From Bacillota bacterium (GTDB taxonomy: Bacteria > Bacillota > Sulfobacillia > JAJZYS01 > JAJYTV01), in contig JAJZAT010000014.1 in NCBI GenBank assembly GCA_021799275.1, positions 18,552 to 82,551 on the forward strand: a stretch of DNA of 64,000 nucleotides, in the 5' to 3' direction. Position 1 is the first letter of the stretch. Each line of letters starts with the position of its first letter. A program made the position numbers and the translations under genes. Of this stretch, positions 37,140 through 46,910 are shown piece after piece. The notes under the pieces were generated by a model. It saw nothing but the letters and a program-made list of their open reading frames with translations. It had not been told where the DNA came from and did not search any database.

Positions 37140-39290
37140 CTAGGCCCGCTTGGCCGAGACGACCCGCTCGACCGAATAGACGTCGGGCAGATGGCGCAGT
37201 CGCTCGATGATGCCGCGCAGTTCGCCGAGGTGATGGATCTCCATGACCACCTGGACGAGGGCGGTGCGGTTGCGGTAGCCGCGGGCGCGGGCCGAGAGGA
37301 TGTTGAGCCTCGTCTCCGCCACCGCCTGCGCGACATCCGCCAGAAGTCCGGCGCGGTCCAGGGCGTGCACCTCGATCTCGACGGGGTAGTTCTGCTGCAG
37401 GCCCTGGTCCCAGGTCACCTCGACGATGCGGTCCTGCTCCGAGAGGAGCGCCTTCGCGTTCGGGCATTCGGCCCGGTGCACCGTCACGCCCTTGCCGCGC
37501 GTCACGTAGCCGATGATCGGGTCGCCCGGCACCGGCGTGCAGCAGCGCGAGAAGCGCACCAGGAGATTGTCCGCGCCGCGCACGCGTACGCCGTTCATCG
37601 GCTTGCCGTAGTCGGCGAACGCCTGCTTGTCTTCGTCCGGAATTGCGATCGGCGGCTCCGGCAGCCTGTCCTTGAGCCGCGTCACCACCTGTGGCGCCGA
37701 GAGGCCGCCGTAGCCGACGGCGGCAAAGAGGTCGTCGACGCCGCCGTAGTGCAGGCGCCTCGCCATGTCGTCGAGCCATTCAGCCTTCAGCAGTTCCGCC
37801 GGATCGAGGTTGACGCGCCGAGCCTCGCGCTCGACCATGTCGCGTCCGAGCTTCGCGTTCTCCTCGCGGTTCTTGGCCTTGAACCAGGAGCGGATGCGCG
37901 AGCGCGCCGACGAGGTCTGCACGAACTGCAGCCAGTCGAGCGACGGTCCCTGGCTGGACTTCGACGTCAGGATCTCGACGATGTCGCCGTTTTCGAGCTT
38001 GTGGTCGAGCGGCATGATGCGACCGTTGATGCGCGCTCCGACGCAGTGGTGGCCGATGTCGGTGTGGATGCGGTAGGCGAAGTCGACGGGCGTGGCGCCG
38101 GCAGGAAGGTTGTGCACCTGGCCCTTCGGCGTGAAGACGAAGACCTCGTCCGCGAAGAGGTCGATCTTGAGCGTCTCCAGGAACTCGCGGGCGTCGCGCA
38201 GATCTCCCTGCCACTCGAGCAGCTGGCGCAACCAGCCGAGCTTCTGGTCGAAGCTCGGATCGGATCGCCCCTCCTTGTAGACCCAGTGCGCCGCGATGCC
38301 GAACTCCGCCGTGCGGTGCATCTCCTGCGTGCGGATCTGCACCTCCACCGGCAACCCGCCTGGCCCGACCACCGTCGTGTGCAGGCTCTGGTACAGGTTC
38401 GGCTTCGGCATGGCGATGTAGTCCTTGAAACGGCCGGGGATCGGCGTGTACATGGTGTGGACGATGCCGAGCACGCCGTAGCAGTCCTTGACCGATTCGA
38501 CGATGACGCGCAGGGCGACGAGGTCGTAGATCTCGCTGAAGTCCTTGCCCTGCTTCAGCTTGTTGTAGATGCTGTAAAAACTCTTGGGCCGCCCGGAGAT
38601 GTCGGCCTGCACGCCATGCTCCAGCAACTGGCGCAGGATCTCCTGCGCCACCTGCTCGATGTAGCGCTCGCGATCGCCGCGTCGCTGGCGTACGAGTTCC
38701 GCGATGGTCTGGTAGGCCTCCGGCTCGAGATAGCGGAGCGAGAGGTCCTCGAGTTCCCACTTGAGCCGGTAAATGCCGAGTCGATGCGCCAAGGGCGCGT
38801 AGATTTCGAGCGTCTCCTGGGCGATCCGCCGCTGGCGCGCGGCCTGGAGGTGCTTCAGGGTGCGCAGGTTGTGCAGACGGTCCGCGAGTTTGATCAGGAT
38901 GACGCGTACGTCCTGCGCCATCGCGAGGAACATCTTGCGCAGATTCTCGGCTTCCTGCTCGAGCTGCGAGCGGTCCTCGAGCAGCGAGAGCTTGGTCACG
39001 CCATCGACGAGCTGGGCCACCTCCGGCCCGAACGTGCGGCCGATCTCCTCGAGACTGGCCGACGTGTCCTCGACCACGTCGTGGAGAAAGGCGGCCTGAA
39101 GCGTCACGGCGTCCATCTCGAGATCCGCCAGGATCTCCGCCACCGCCTCCGGGTGGATGATGTAGGGCTCTCCGGACTGTCTCAGTTGCCCCTCGTGGAA
39201 ATGCGCAGCGAAGGTGTGGGCACGCGCGACCTCCTCCCGCTCGTGCGGCGTCAGGTACTCGAGCTTTGAAGCCACGTCGCTCCAGGGCAA
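37140..39290 (-). CDS. relA: Bifunctional (p)ppGpp synthetase/hydrolase RelA/SpoT (Rel)
   Basis: 716 residues from a TTG at 39290 with AAAGGTGG upstream. The HD hydrolase domain is intact (HDVVEDT, KLADRLHNLRTL). The synthetase domain shows GRPKSFYSIYNKLK and ALRVIVES; the TGS domain begins near DEVFVFTPKGQVHNLPAGAT; a zinc-finger-like region (SRCCTPVPGD) and a C-terminal ACT domain follow. It makes and degrades the stringent-response alarmone. It follows apt by 35 nt, the standard Bacillota order. Confidence 0.97.
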   Translation of the reverse strand: MPWSDVASKLEYLTPHEREEVARAHTFAAHFHEGQLRQSGEPYIIHPEAVAEILADLEMDAVTLQAAFLHDVVEDTSASLEEIGRTFGPEVAQLVDGVTKLSLLEDRSQLEQEAENLRKMFLAMAQDVRVILIKLADRLHNLRTLKHLQAARQRRIAQETLEIYAPLAHRLGIYRLKWELEDLSLRYLEPEAYQTIAELVRQRRGDRERYIEQVAQEILRQLLEHGVQADISGRPKSFYSIYNKLKQGKDFSEIYDLVALRVIVESVKDCYGVLGIVHTMYTPIPGRFKDYIAMPKPNLYQSLHTTVVGPGGLPVEVQIRTQEMHRTAEFGIAAHWVYKEGRSDPSFDQKLGWLRQLLEWQGDLRDAREFLETLKIDLFADEVFVFTPKGQVHNLPAGATPVDFAYRIHTDIGHHCVGARINGRIMPLDHKLENGDIVEILTSKSSQGPSLDWLQFVQTSSARSRIRSWFKAKNREENAKLGRDMVEREARRVNLDPAELLKAEWLDDMARRLHYGGVDDLFAAVGYGGLSAPQVVTRLKDRLPEPPIAIPDEDKQAFADYGKPMNGVRVRGADNLLVRFSRCCTPVPGDPIIGYVTRGKGVTVHRAECPNAKALLSEQDRIVEVTWDQGLQQNYPVEIEVHALDRAGLLADVAQAVAETRLNILSARARGYRNRTALVQVVMEIHHLGELRGIIERLRHLPDVYSVERVVSAKRA

Positions 39291-39325
39291 GGTCGCACCA
39301 CCTTTCGAAGCCGGTTTCTAAGAGA

Positions 39326-39844
39326 CTACGCGTCGATCTGCACGAGCGTCCTCAAAGGCATCTCGCCGAGCTGCTGCCTGCCGCCGAGAAAGCTGAGTTC
39401 CACCAGGAAGCCTAGCCCTACCGGCACGCCGCCGACGCTGCGGATCAGTTCCATCGTTGCCAGGACCGTCCCGCCGGTCGCAAGGAGGTCGTCGACGACC
39501 AGCACACGCTGGCCGGGCCGGATGGCATCCACGTGCAGTTCAAGTGCCGCCGAGCCGTATTCGAGCTCGTAGTCCTGCCGGATCGACTGGTAGGGCAGAC
39601 GACCCGGCTTGCGCACGGGAGCGAAGCCGATGCCGAGCTCGGCCGCGATCGGCGCCCCGACCAGGAATCCGCGCGCCTCGGGGGCAGCGACCACTTCGGC
39701 GCCGAGTTCCCGCGCAAAGCCCGCGAGTTCCTCGATCGCCTCCCGGTAGCTTGGACCATCCGCAAGCCAGGGCGTGATGTCGATGAACTGGATGCCCGCA
39801 CGCGGAAAATCTGGCACGGTACGCAGCGGTGGACGTCCTTGCAT
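39326..39844 (-). CDS. apt: Adenine phosphoribosyltransferase
   Basis: 172 residues, full family length. RTVPDFPRAGIQFIDITP is the N-terminal signature and VLVVDDLLATGGT the PRPP-binding motif. It salvages adenine to AMP. The ATG at 39844 has a poor ribosome-binding site (GGGGGCC), although the start fits the family. It lies between recJ and relA, as in other Bacillota. Confidence 0.95.
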   Translation of the reverse strand: MQGRPPLRTVPDFPRAGIQFIDITPWLADGPSYREAIEELAGFARELGAEVVAAPEARGFLVGAPIAAELGIGFAPVRKPGRLPYQSIRQDYELEYGSAALELHVDAIRPGQRVLVVDDLLATGGTVLATMELIRSVGGVPVGLGFLVELSFLGGRQQLGEMPLRTLVQIDA

Positions 39845-40002
39845 GCACAGTGGCCCCCGGCTTGCGCCGGCAGGCCGCGCCCCCTTCGCTCGAATCTCTC
39901 GCATGGCCGAACATACAAAGTGCAGGCCCGAGTCGAACGGCCCGGACAAGCGTCTGACGGCATTCTCAGAATAGCCGAATTGGCCACCGCAAGGGAATCG
40001 TG

Positions 40003-42339
40003 TCAGCCCACGCCCAAGGCCTCGGCGTCCGAAAGCAGCCGGCAAAGTTCTTCGAATTGGCCGTACCATACGCCGGCGCTTTCGGCGAATGCCTGGGCCC
40101 GCTGCCGGAATGCCGCCAGCAGTCGCGAGTCCTCGAGCCTGACGGGATGTGGCGTCATGCCGTCTGGCGCTACGAGGCCCAGTTCCCGAAAGACGAGGTA
40201 CGGGACAAGCTCCGTCGGCCCCTCGGGCGGCAGCGCGAGCTTCTGCGCGGGCCATAGCCGCATCTGCCGGTACGCCTGCCTGAGGTCGTCGTCCGTCGGC
40301 GCCCAGACGGCAGCCGCCTGCGCGAGGCTGTGCTCGTCGAGCGGCCTGTAGCCGAGCACCAGACGGCGACCGGAGGCCACGGCGCGCAGCTCCATGGGGG
40401 ACGCCGCCCGCTCCATCGCGACCACGGTCTGGATCGGCAGGAACGGGACCGGATGCGGCCCCACCACGCCCCGCAGGCGACCGCTGCGGTAGAGCGCCAT
40501 AAGCTCCTCGGGGGCGTCGGCGCTCGGGTAGAAGCCCTCGCCGAACGCCGCCGCCGACCGCCCCACCGTCAGCCCATCCAGGGTGTAGTAGTGGCAGAGC
40601 CCCGCGACTTCTCCCGGACCCATGCCGCGCCGGTCGAGCACCTCGGCCGCCCCGGGACCGGGCACGATCCGCGGCGGCAGGGCCGCCTGCCGGCGCAGCT
40701 CGGCCATGGCGCTCGGCGCCCGCTCCACGACGCGCAGGCGCGCCCTGCGCTCGCCCTGGAACGTATCCGCCTCCAGCGCGGCGACGAGGTCCACGCGATC
40801 CACGCCGACCTCGCCGGCCCGCCAATGCAGCGCGACGCTCTCGCCAGAACGGTCGCGCAGGCGCAGGCGTCGATGCCGGCCGTCACCGATCGCCCTGTCC
40901 TCGAGCACTTCCGCGTCCTCGATCAACCATTGCGGCTGAGGCTGTCCCGGCCCGAACGGTCGCAGGCGCTCCAGCCCGTCGACCACGGCGAGCGACGCGT
41001 CGCCCAGCCGCAGGCGCGCGTCCACGAGCCTTGGCTCCGCTACCGGCGGGTGGCTGCGGTAGTAGGTCTCGAGCGCCCCCTTGAGTCCCTCGACCGCACC
41101 CGCACCGAGATGAAACCCCGCCGCGCCCGGATGGCCGCCGAACTCCGCAAGCCAGCCTCGAGCCGCCGTCAGGGCCTCGAGCAGCGGCGCCCCGGCGGGC
41201 GCGCGGGCACTCCCGTATGCGACGCCGCCTTCGACGCTCATGACGAAGGCCGGCAGCGAGAACTCGTCCACCAGGCGGGCGGCGACGATGCCGATGACGC
41301 CACGATGCCAGCCCTCGCCGTGGACGACGACGCAGGACGCCCCTGGTGGAACCTGCGCCATGGCCTCGCGCGAGACCTCCTGCTCCAAGGTGCGGCGCTG
41401 GCGGTTCAGCGACTCGAGGCGCTGCGCGATCTCCCCGGCCTCACCGAGTCCGGCCTGCAGGAGGTGCAAGGCGAGATCGGGATGGTCCAGCCGGCCACTC
41501 GCGTTGAGGCGCGGCGCCAGCACGAAGGCCGCTGCCTCCTCGTCGATCGGCCCCTGGAAGCGGGCGACCTGCAGGAGGGCGGCAATGCCGGGCCGAGGAT
41601 GCTCGCCCATGCGACGCAGGCCCGTTCGAGCGATCCGCCGGTTCTCACCGAGGAGGGGCACCTGATCGGCGAGTGTGCCAAGCGCGGCAAGATCGAGGAG
41701 CTCCTCGCTCCGGCTTCCGAGCCACGCCCGCGCCAGCTGCAAGGCGACGCCTGCGCCGGAGAGCCAGCGCAAGGGGTGCTCCCTGTCGAGGCTGCCCGGA
41801 TGCGCCATCGGCGCCTCGGGCAGAACGTCGCCTTGCAGGTGGTGATCGGTGATCCAGAGCCGCACGCCGAGCTCCGCCGCGACCTGGGCGGCCGCATGCG
41901 CCGACACGCCGCAGTCGATCGTCAGGATGCCGCCGATCCCGCCCTCCTGAAGGCGCCGCACCGTCTCGCTCTTGAGTCCGTAGCCGTCCCGCAGCCGATG
42001 CGGCAGGAACACCTCCGGCCTGTGCCCGAGAGACTCCACGGCCCGGGCGGCGATCGCCGCGCCGGTGATGCCGTCGACGTCGTAGTCGCCGTGGATCGCG
42101 AGCCGTCCGCCGCGGCGCAAAAACTCCGCCACTTCCTCGACGATCTGCGTGATCCCGGGCAGATCCTGCCAGGGCGGCGCCGCCGCCTCATCCGCGAGCC
42201 GCGGCAGGTCCTCGGGCAAGAGACCCCGCGCTGCCAGCAGGCGCCCTACCGCAGGCTCTTCCCCATTGGCGACGTGCCGCAGCAGGAGATCCTGCGGCAA
42301 ATCGGCAAGGCGGACCCGCAGGAGCCCCTCCCTGGTCAC
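40003..42339 (-). CDS. recJ: Single-stranded-DNA-specific exonuclease RecJ
   Basis: 778 residues, the long Bacillota form. The DHH phosphoesterase motifs GDYDVDGIT, IDCGVSA and ITDHHLQ are present, the DHHA1 motif is FGGHPGAAGF, and an OB domain lies at about 455-560; a C-terminal extension of about 200 residues follows. It degrades single-stranded DNA 5' to 3' in recombination and mismatch repair. The GTG start overlaps the cation transporter stop by 4 nt. Confidence 0.96.
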   Translation of the reverse strand: MTREGLLRVRLADLPQDLLLRHVANGEEPAVGRLLAARGLLPEDLPRLADEAAAPPWQDLPGITQIVEEVAEFLRRGGRLAIHGDYDVDGITGAAIAARAVESLGHRPEVFLPHRLRDGYGLKSETVRRLQEGGIGGILTIDCGVSAHAAAQVAAELGVRLWITDHHLQGDVLPEAPMAHPGSLDREHPLRWLSGAGVALQLARAWLGSRSEELLDLAALGTLADQVPLLGENRRIARTGLRRMGEHPRPGIAALLQVARFQGPIDEEAAAFVLAPRLNASGRLDHPDLALHLLQAGLGEAGEIAQRLESLNRQRRTLEQEVSREAMAQVPPGASCVVVHGEGWHRGVIGIVAARLVDEFSLPAFVMSVEGGVAYGSARAPAGAPLLEALTAARGWLAEFGGHPGAAGFHLGAGAVEGLKGALETYYRSHPPVAEPRLVDARLRLGDASLAVVDGLERLRPFGPGQPQPQWLIEDAEVLEDRAIGDGRHRRLRLRDRSGESVALHWRAGEVGVDRVDLVAALEADTFQGERRARLRVVERAPSAMAELRRQAALPPRIVPGPGAAEVLDRRGMGPGEVAGLCHYYTLDGLTVGRSAAAFGEGFYPSADAPEELMALYRSGRLRGVVGPHPVPFLPIQTVVAMERAASPMELRAVASGRRLVLGYRPLDEHSLAQAAAVWAPTDDDLRQAYRQMRLWPAQKLALPPEGPTELVPYLVFRELGLVAPDGMTPHPVRLEDSRLLAAFRQRAQAFAESAGVWYGQFEELCRLLSDAEALGVG

Positions 42340-43208
42340 TCGGCCTCGTCCTCCGGGTTCACATGCACGTGCACCGCGACCACCTCGGGATGATGCGCCA
42401 TGATGGCCTCCTTCACATCGGTCGCGACGTCGTGTCCCGCGCGCACCGTAAGGTCGCCGCGCACGGCGATCTCCATGTCCACCAGCACCTGCGCGCCCAT
42501 GTAGCGCCCGCGGATGCCGTTGACACGGCGAACCTCATGCCGCGCCACGGCGTCGCCACGCAGGGCGTCCAGGAGTGCGCGGTCGTCGAAACGGTCCATC
42601 AGGTCGGCGACTGCCTGGTTCACCAGTTCCCAGCCGCTGTAGATCACGAGCAGCGAAACGATCATCGCGAGCAGGGGGTCGAAGTAGGTGGCGACGGTCC
42701 TCGCGAGCAGGATGCCGGCCAGCGCCGCAACCGAGCCGAAGACATCCATGCGGTGGTCCACCACCGAGGCGCGCAGGGCTTTCGAGTGGTTGAGATCCGC
42801 CGCGCGCTGGCTGAGCCAGACCATTCCTTCTTTAAGCACGAGGGAGATGCCTGCCACGTAGGCCGCGATCAGCCCCGGGACCGGCTGGTGCCCGACGTAG
42901 AGCGCCTTTGCGGACTCGTAGAAGATTTCGACGCCGGCCAAGAGCAGCAGGATACCCACGATCTTCGCGGCGACGGACTCCGCCTTCTGGTGTCCGTAGG
43001 GATGCTCGAAATCGGGCGGCACATGGCCGACGCGCACGCCGATGGCCACGGCCAAGCTTGCGCCGACGTCCGCCAGATTGTGCAGGCCATCCGCCAGCAG
43101 AACCTGCGCCTGCGCCACGATGCCGATCACGATCTTCAGAACCGACAGCACGACGTTGACGGCTACCCCCAGGCCGCCCGCCAGGCGACCCAGGCGCTCC
43201 GGCCGCAT
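42336..43208 (-). CDS. Cation diffusion facilitator family transporter
   Basis: 290 residues from the ATG at 43208 with TGGAGG upstream. About six membrane spans; the metal-site motifs are LADGLHNLADVGAS (HxxxD) and VVDHRMDVFGS (DxxxD-like). The C-terminal cytoplasmic domain ends AVHVHVNPEDEAE, with ligand histidines. It probably exports Zn, Fe, Mn or Co ions by proton exchange; the metal cannot be read from sequence. It is coupled to recJ by overlap. Confidence 0.93.
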   Translation of the reverse strand: MRPERLGRLAGGLGVAVNVVLSVLKIVIGIVAQAQVLLADGLHNLADVGASLAVAIGVRVGHVPPDFEHPYGHQKAESVAAKIVGILLLLAGVEIFYESAKALYVGHQPVPGLIAAYVAGISLVLKEGMVWLSQRAADLNHSKALRASVVDHRMDVFGSVAALAGILLARTVATYFDPLLAMIVSLLVIYSGWELVNQAVADLMDRFDDRALLDALRGDAVARHEVRRVNGIRGRYMGAQVLVDMEIAVRGDLTVRAGHDVATDVKEAIMAHHPEVVAVHVHVNPEDEAE

Positions 43209-43265
43209 GCAGCCACCTCCACCCCATGAATTTAGTCGAAGTGTGGAGGGAGAGCCAAGGTGCAA

Positions 43266-43661
43266 CTAGCCGCGCAGCCCTGCCGCCGCACAGGCCAGGA
43301 CCGCCAGAAGGCCCAGTACGCGCGCCGCGCGGGCCATCGCGCTGCCGCGCACTGCCGCCGGCACCTCGGCCGGATCGGCCGCGAGCCACCACGCGCCCGC
43401 CCCCAGCCACGGTCCCAGGACACGCCCGAATACGACGATCGAGAGACCTTCGGCGATACCTCCGCGGGTGCCCGCAAAGTGAAATGCGAGCCCTTCGCTG
43501 AGGACGCCCGCGGCCAGCGCGGCGGCTGCCCAGAGCACCGAGCCCTGGGCGAGGGCCAGCGTCAGGGCGGCGCCGGCTCCGGCCAGAAGGCCCGTCAGCG
43601 GCACCCCGAGCAGGGTCAGAAAGGTAAGGACGAAGCCGAATGCGGCTGCGGCGAGGTTCAT
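43266..43661 (-). CDS. Small membrane protein, DUF456-like
   Basis: 131 residues, ATG at 43661. Four hydrophobic segments, beginning AAAFGFVLTFLTLLGVPLTG, with glycine-rich turns (FAGTRGGIAEG) where DUF456 proteins carry their conserved glycines. The similarity is by pattern only. It lies 29 nt after the metallo-hydrolase gene and 57 nt before the cation transporter, on the same strand. Confidence 0.55.
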   Translation of the reverse strand: MNLAAAAFGFVLTFLTLLGVPLTGLLAGAGAALTLALAQGSVLWAAAALAAGVLSEGLAFHFAGTRGGIAEGLSIVVFGRVLGPWLGAGAWWLAADPAEVPAAVRGSAMARAARVLGLLAVLACAAAGLRG

Positions 43662-43690
43662 GGTGCGAGCATCCCACCTGGGGCCAGAGC

Positions 43691-44647
43691 CTATGAGTGC
43701 GAAAACTGAAGTCGCATGCCGTCGCGTGCCGCCAGGACCTCGGCACCGCTCTCCGACGCGACGAAGGCCGCGATCTCGTCCGCGTCCGGGCCGGCGCTCT
43801 GGTCGAAGTGGGTGATGACAGCCCGCTTCACTCCTGAACGGCGAAGGAGGTCCGCCGCGCCGATCGCCGTCAGGTGCCGGTGGGCGTGCTGCCAGAAGAA
43901 GCTTATGTTGAGCACCGCGAGGTCTGCACCGCGCATCGCCTGCACGAGCTCCTCGCGCACCGCCACGACCGCACTCGGCAGGGCAAGAGCTTCCCCGCCC
44001 CGCACCTCCCGCAAGGCACCCGACGCGTCGCGATAGCTGCGCACGTAGGAGGCGTCGGAGCTGTAGGCGATGGTCATGCCGCCGCCGCGCACCACGAGAC
44101 CGTAGTTCTCGGGCCCGTGCTCGACGCGGAACGGCGTGACCGAAAGCGGGCCGATCGGAAGCGCGACACCTTCCCGCCACGTGGCGATGTCCGGCCCCCC
44201 CTGATACCAGGGACTCGGCTCCTCGCCGCGATGGAACCGCCCGACCAGCCCGCCGCGCAGGGCCTCGCCCGGCAGCGCGAGGATGCCCTGGCGCCGCGAC
44301 ATGCCCCGGCACATGCCTTCGATCAGCGCGCCGGCGGCGAGATAGTGGTCCGTGTGGCCGTGCGAGATCAGGACGGCGGAGAGCCGCCTGCTGTCGAGGT
44401 GCGCCCGGGCCGCGTGGTACGCGGCGCCCGGCCCCGGATCGATGGCGACCGCGCAGCCGTCAAGGTTCAGCCAGAGGCCTCCCGTGCGCCGTCTCTGTCC
44501 GATCACCCCCGAGGGGTTGCCACCCGTGCCGAGAAAGTGCAGGAAGTCTCCCCGCTCGGGGGAGACTTCCTCGCTGCGCAGCCAGTGGGCAACCCGCCGC
44601 GTGCGGGCCTGGCTGCGCTCAAAGAGGCGCTTCGCGTCGGGGGTCAC
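43691..44647 (-). CDS. MBL-fold metallo-hydrolase
   Basis: 318 residues from a GTG that overlaps the secF stop. The metal motif is ISHGHTDHYLA, with further candidates in RVEHGPEN, SSDASY and ITHFDQSAG; an RNase Z/UlaG-like layout is likely. About 50 residues precede the fold (ERGDFLHFLGTGGNPSG). The substrate is unknown. Translational coupling to secF suggests constant co-expression rather than a shared pathway. Confidence 0.88.
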   Translation of the reverse strand: MTPDAKRLFERSQARTRRVAHWLRSEEVSPERGDFLHFLGTGGNPSGVIGQRRRTGGLWLNLDGCAVAIDPGPGAAYHAARAHLDSRRLSAVLISHGHTDHYLAAGALIEGMCRGMSRRQGILALPGEALRGGLVGRFHRGEEPSPWYQGGPDIATWREGVALPIGPLSVTPFRVEHGPENYGLVVRGGGMTIAYSSDASYVRSYRDASGALREVRGGEALALPSAVVAVREELVQAMRGADLAVLNISFFWQHAHRHLTAIGAADLLRRSGVKRAVITHFDQSAGPDADEIAAFVASESGAEVLAARDGMRLQFSHS

Positions 44648-45564
44648 CGTTCGGCCTTGGCGGTCCTGCGCGCGGCGGGTGCGGACGCGCGCTCATTCGC
44701 GTCGACCCAGATGTACCAGAGGGGGCTCGCAAACAGGATCGAGGAGTAGGCGCCGAACACGACGCCGATCAGGATGGCCGCCGAGAGGTCCTGCGTCGTC
44801 GCGCCGCCGAAGATCAGCAGCGCGAGCATGGCGAGGATCACGACGACCGCCGTGATGATCGATCTGGCCAAGGTCTGGTTGAGCGAGCGGTTGGTAAGGT
44901 CCTTGAGAGGCTCGCCGCGCTTTCTGAGGCGCATGTTCTCGCGGATCCGGTCGAAGATGATGATTCGGTCGTTCAGAGAGTAGCCGATGATGATCAGCAC
45001 GGCCGGCACAATGTTCTGACTGATCTGGAAGTGGATCAGCGCGACGAGTCCGATCGTCACGATGGCATCGTAGAAGATGGCCGCGATGCCGGTGAGGGCG
45101 AAGCGGAAGTCGAAGCGGATCATCATGTAGATGACGATCGCGAGCGAAGCGATCAAGACGGCCAGGATACCGGCCTTGACGAGTTCGTTCGAGAAGGTGC
45201 CGGTCACCTTGTTGAGGCCGGTGATCTGGTACTTGCCCACCTGCGACGTCAGCGCGTTCTGCAGGTTGTAGCGCGCGTGCTCGGTGAGAGACGGGGTCTC
45301 GAGCAGCACCGTCCGCGAGGTTTTCCCGGTCTCGGTGCCGACGAGCTGGATCACCGAGTTGCCGATGTGCTGCTTTTCGAGCACGCTTCGGAGCTGCTCC
45401 GCGCTCACCGGCTTCTGGAACGTCAGGTTGTAGGTGATGCCACCGGTGAAGTCGATGCCGAGGTTCAGTCCCCGCACAAAGAGGCTGCCGACGGCGATGA
45501 CCAGGACCACCAGGGAGACGATGAACCAGGTGCGGCGGTGTCCGATGAAATCGAAGTGCGGCAT
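44644..45564 (-). CDS. secF: Protein translocase subunit SecF
   Basis: 306 residues from the ATG at 45564; a GTG at 45573 closer to the AAGGGGGG site is an alternative. It starts PHFDFIGHRRTWF, the family start, with LGIDFTGGI in the first periplasmic part and GYSLNDRIIIFDRIREN before the last spans. Six membrane spans. It assists SecYEG export using the proton gradient together with SecD. It starts 17 nt after the secD stop. Confidence 0.96.
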   Translation of the reverse strand: MPHFDFIGHRRTWFIVSLVVLVIAVGSLFVRGLNLGIDFTGGITYNLTFQKPVSAEQLRSVLEKQHIGNSVIQLVGTETGKTSRTVLLETPSLTEHARYNLQNALTSQVGKYQITGLNKVTGTFSNELVKAGILAVLIASLAIVIYMMIRFDFRFALTGIAAIFYDAIVTIGLVALIHFQISQNIVPAVLIIIGYSLNDRIIIFDRIRENMRLRKRGEPLKDLTNRSLNQTLARSIITAVVVILAMLALLIFGGATTQDLSAAILIGVVFGAYSSILFASPLWYIWVDANERASAPAARRTAKAER

Positions 45565-45581
45565 TGGTCTCACGTCCCCCC

Positions 45582-46784
45582 TTAGCCCAGGAACAGCTTC
45601 TGGTTGCGTACGAGCATGGTGTCCTCGGAAAGCCGCAGCAGGTAGCGCGTCACGCCGACGGCGGTGACGAAGCTCGCCAGCACACCGATGATCAGCGTCA
45701 CGGCGAAGCCGCGCACCTCGCCGGTGCCGAAGTAGTAGAGAACGGCTGCGGCGATCACGGTTGACACGTTCGAGTCCATGATCGCGCGCAGGGCGTTCTT
45801 GAAGCCGTGGTCGATGGCCGCGCCCAAAGTTCTCCCTGCACGCAGCTCATCTCGGATGCGGGCGAAGATGATGACGTTCGCGTCGACCGCGATGGCAGCC
45901 GACAGGATGATACCCGCGATGCCCGGCAGGGTCAGCACGGCGCCGAACGCAACCAGCGCCCCAACAACAAGCAACAGGTAGATGGCGAGCGCGATGTCGG
46001 CGATCAGGCCGGCGTAACGGTAGATGCCGAGCATGACGAGGACGATCAGCGCCATGGCGATCAGAATCGCGACCGCGCTGGCGTGGATCGAGTCCTGGCC
46101 GAGGGTCGGCGAGACCGTCTGCGCGTCGATGATCCGCATCGGGATCGGGAGGGCGCCGGAGTTCAGAAGGTCGGCCGTCTGCTGGGCCTGCGTGAGGCTC
46201 GAGAAGCCGCCCGAGATCATGGCCTGGCCGTTCGGGATGACCGAGTCCACCTTCGGCGCCTCGATCAGGCTGTTGTCGAGGTAGATCGAGATGACCTGTC
46301 CGATGTACTGCTTGGTCGCCGCCGCGAAGAGCTTGGTGCCCTCGGCGTTGAACTGCAGGTTTACGATCGGGCCCTGGCTCTGATCAAGCGCCGCCGAGGC
46401 CGAGGTTAGGTCCTTGCCTGTCAGGATGACCTTGCCGTTGGGCCCCTTGAACTCGAGCTGCGCCGTCTGGCCGATCATCTTGATCGCCTGCTGCTGGTTC
46501 TTGACACCGGCGAGGTCGACGATGATCTGATTGCTGCCCTGCAGCTGGATGGACGGTTCCGAGATGCCGAGCTTGTTCGCGCGGTAGGCGATGATCGTCT
46601 CCGCCTTCTGCATGTCGGCGTGGGTCGCAGGCTTCGTCGCCTGCAGGACGACGTGGACACCGCCCTTGAGGTCGAGTCCTTCTTTCACATAGTTGGTGAT
46701 CGGGCTGACCGCGGTGAAGTACCCATAAATTGCGGCTACCACGACCACGATCACGATGAGGCCGATGATTCCGCGGCCGCGCAC
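45582..46784 (-). CDS. secD: Protein translocase subunit SecD
   Basis: 400 residues from a GTG at 46784 with GGAGGA upstream. GLDLKGGVHVVLQA is the conserved SecD signature after the first span; the C-terminal membrane half contains AAIAVDANVIIFARIRDE. It is shorter than E. coli SecD because the large extracytoplasmic domain is reduced, as in other Bacillota. It forms the SecDF complex and is the first gene behind its own promoter. Confidence 0.96.
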   Translation of the reverse strand: MRGRGIIGLIVIVVVVAAIYGYFTAVSPITNYVKEGLDLKGGVHVVLQATKPATHADMQKAETIIAYRANKLGISEPSIQLQGSNQIIVDLAGVKNQQQAIKMIGQTAQLEFKGPNGKVILTGKDLTSASAALDQSQGPIVNLQFNAEGTKLFAAATKQYIGQVISIYLDNSLIEAPKVDSVIPNGQAMISGGFSSLTQAQQTADLLNSGALPIPMRIIDAQTVSPTLGQDSIHASAVAILIAMALIVLVMLGIYRYAGLIADIALAIYLLLVVGALVAFGAVLTLPGIAGIILSAAIAVDANVIIFARIRDELRAGRTLGAAIDHGFKNALRAIMDSNVSTVIAAAVLYYFGTGEVRGFAVTLIIGVLASFVTAVGVTRYLLRLSEDTMLVRNQKLFLG

Positions 46785-46823
46785 GGCTTGTCCTCCTCCA
46801 CGACAAATGGAAGTCCACACGGC

Positions 46824-46852
46824 ATTATACGGGAAGGAAGGCACACGGTCCA
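46824..46852 (-). promoter_or_regulatory. Sigma-A type promoter of secD-secF
   Basis: On the minus strand TGGACC (46852-46847), a 17-nt spacer and a perfect TATAAT (46829-46824). The transcript would start near 46817, about 33 nt before the secD GTG. Confidence 0.7.
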
Positions 46853-46910
46853 CCGCGGGCGTGTGCCAAGGGTGGGCCTGCGTGGACGTGGCGCTTGGCT
46901 TTGCCGGCTT

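Noticed and set aside
37062..39269. 735-codon open frame opposite relA
   Set aside because: Antisense shadow of relA, caused by high GC at third positions.
40330..42393. 687-codon open frame opposite recJ
   Set aside because: Antisense shadow of recJ; no start signal or motif.
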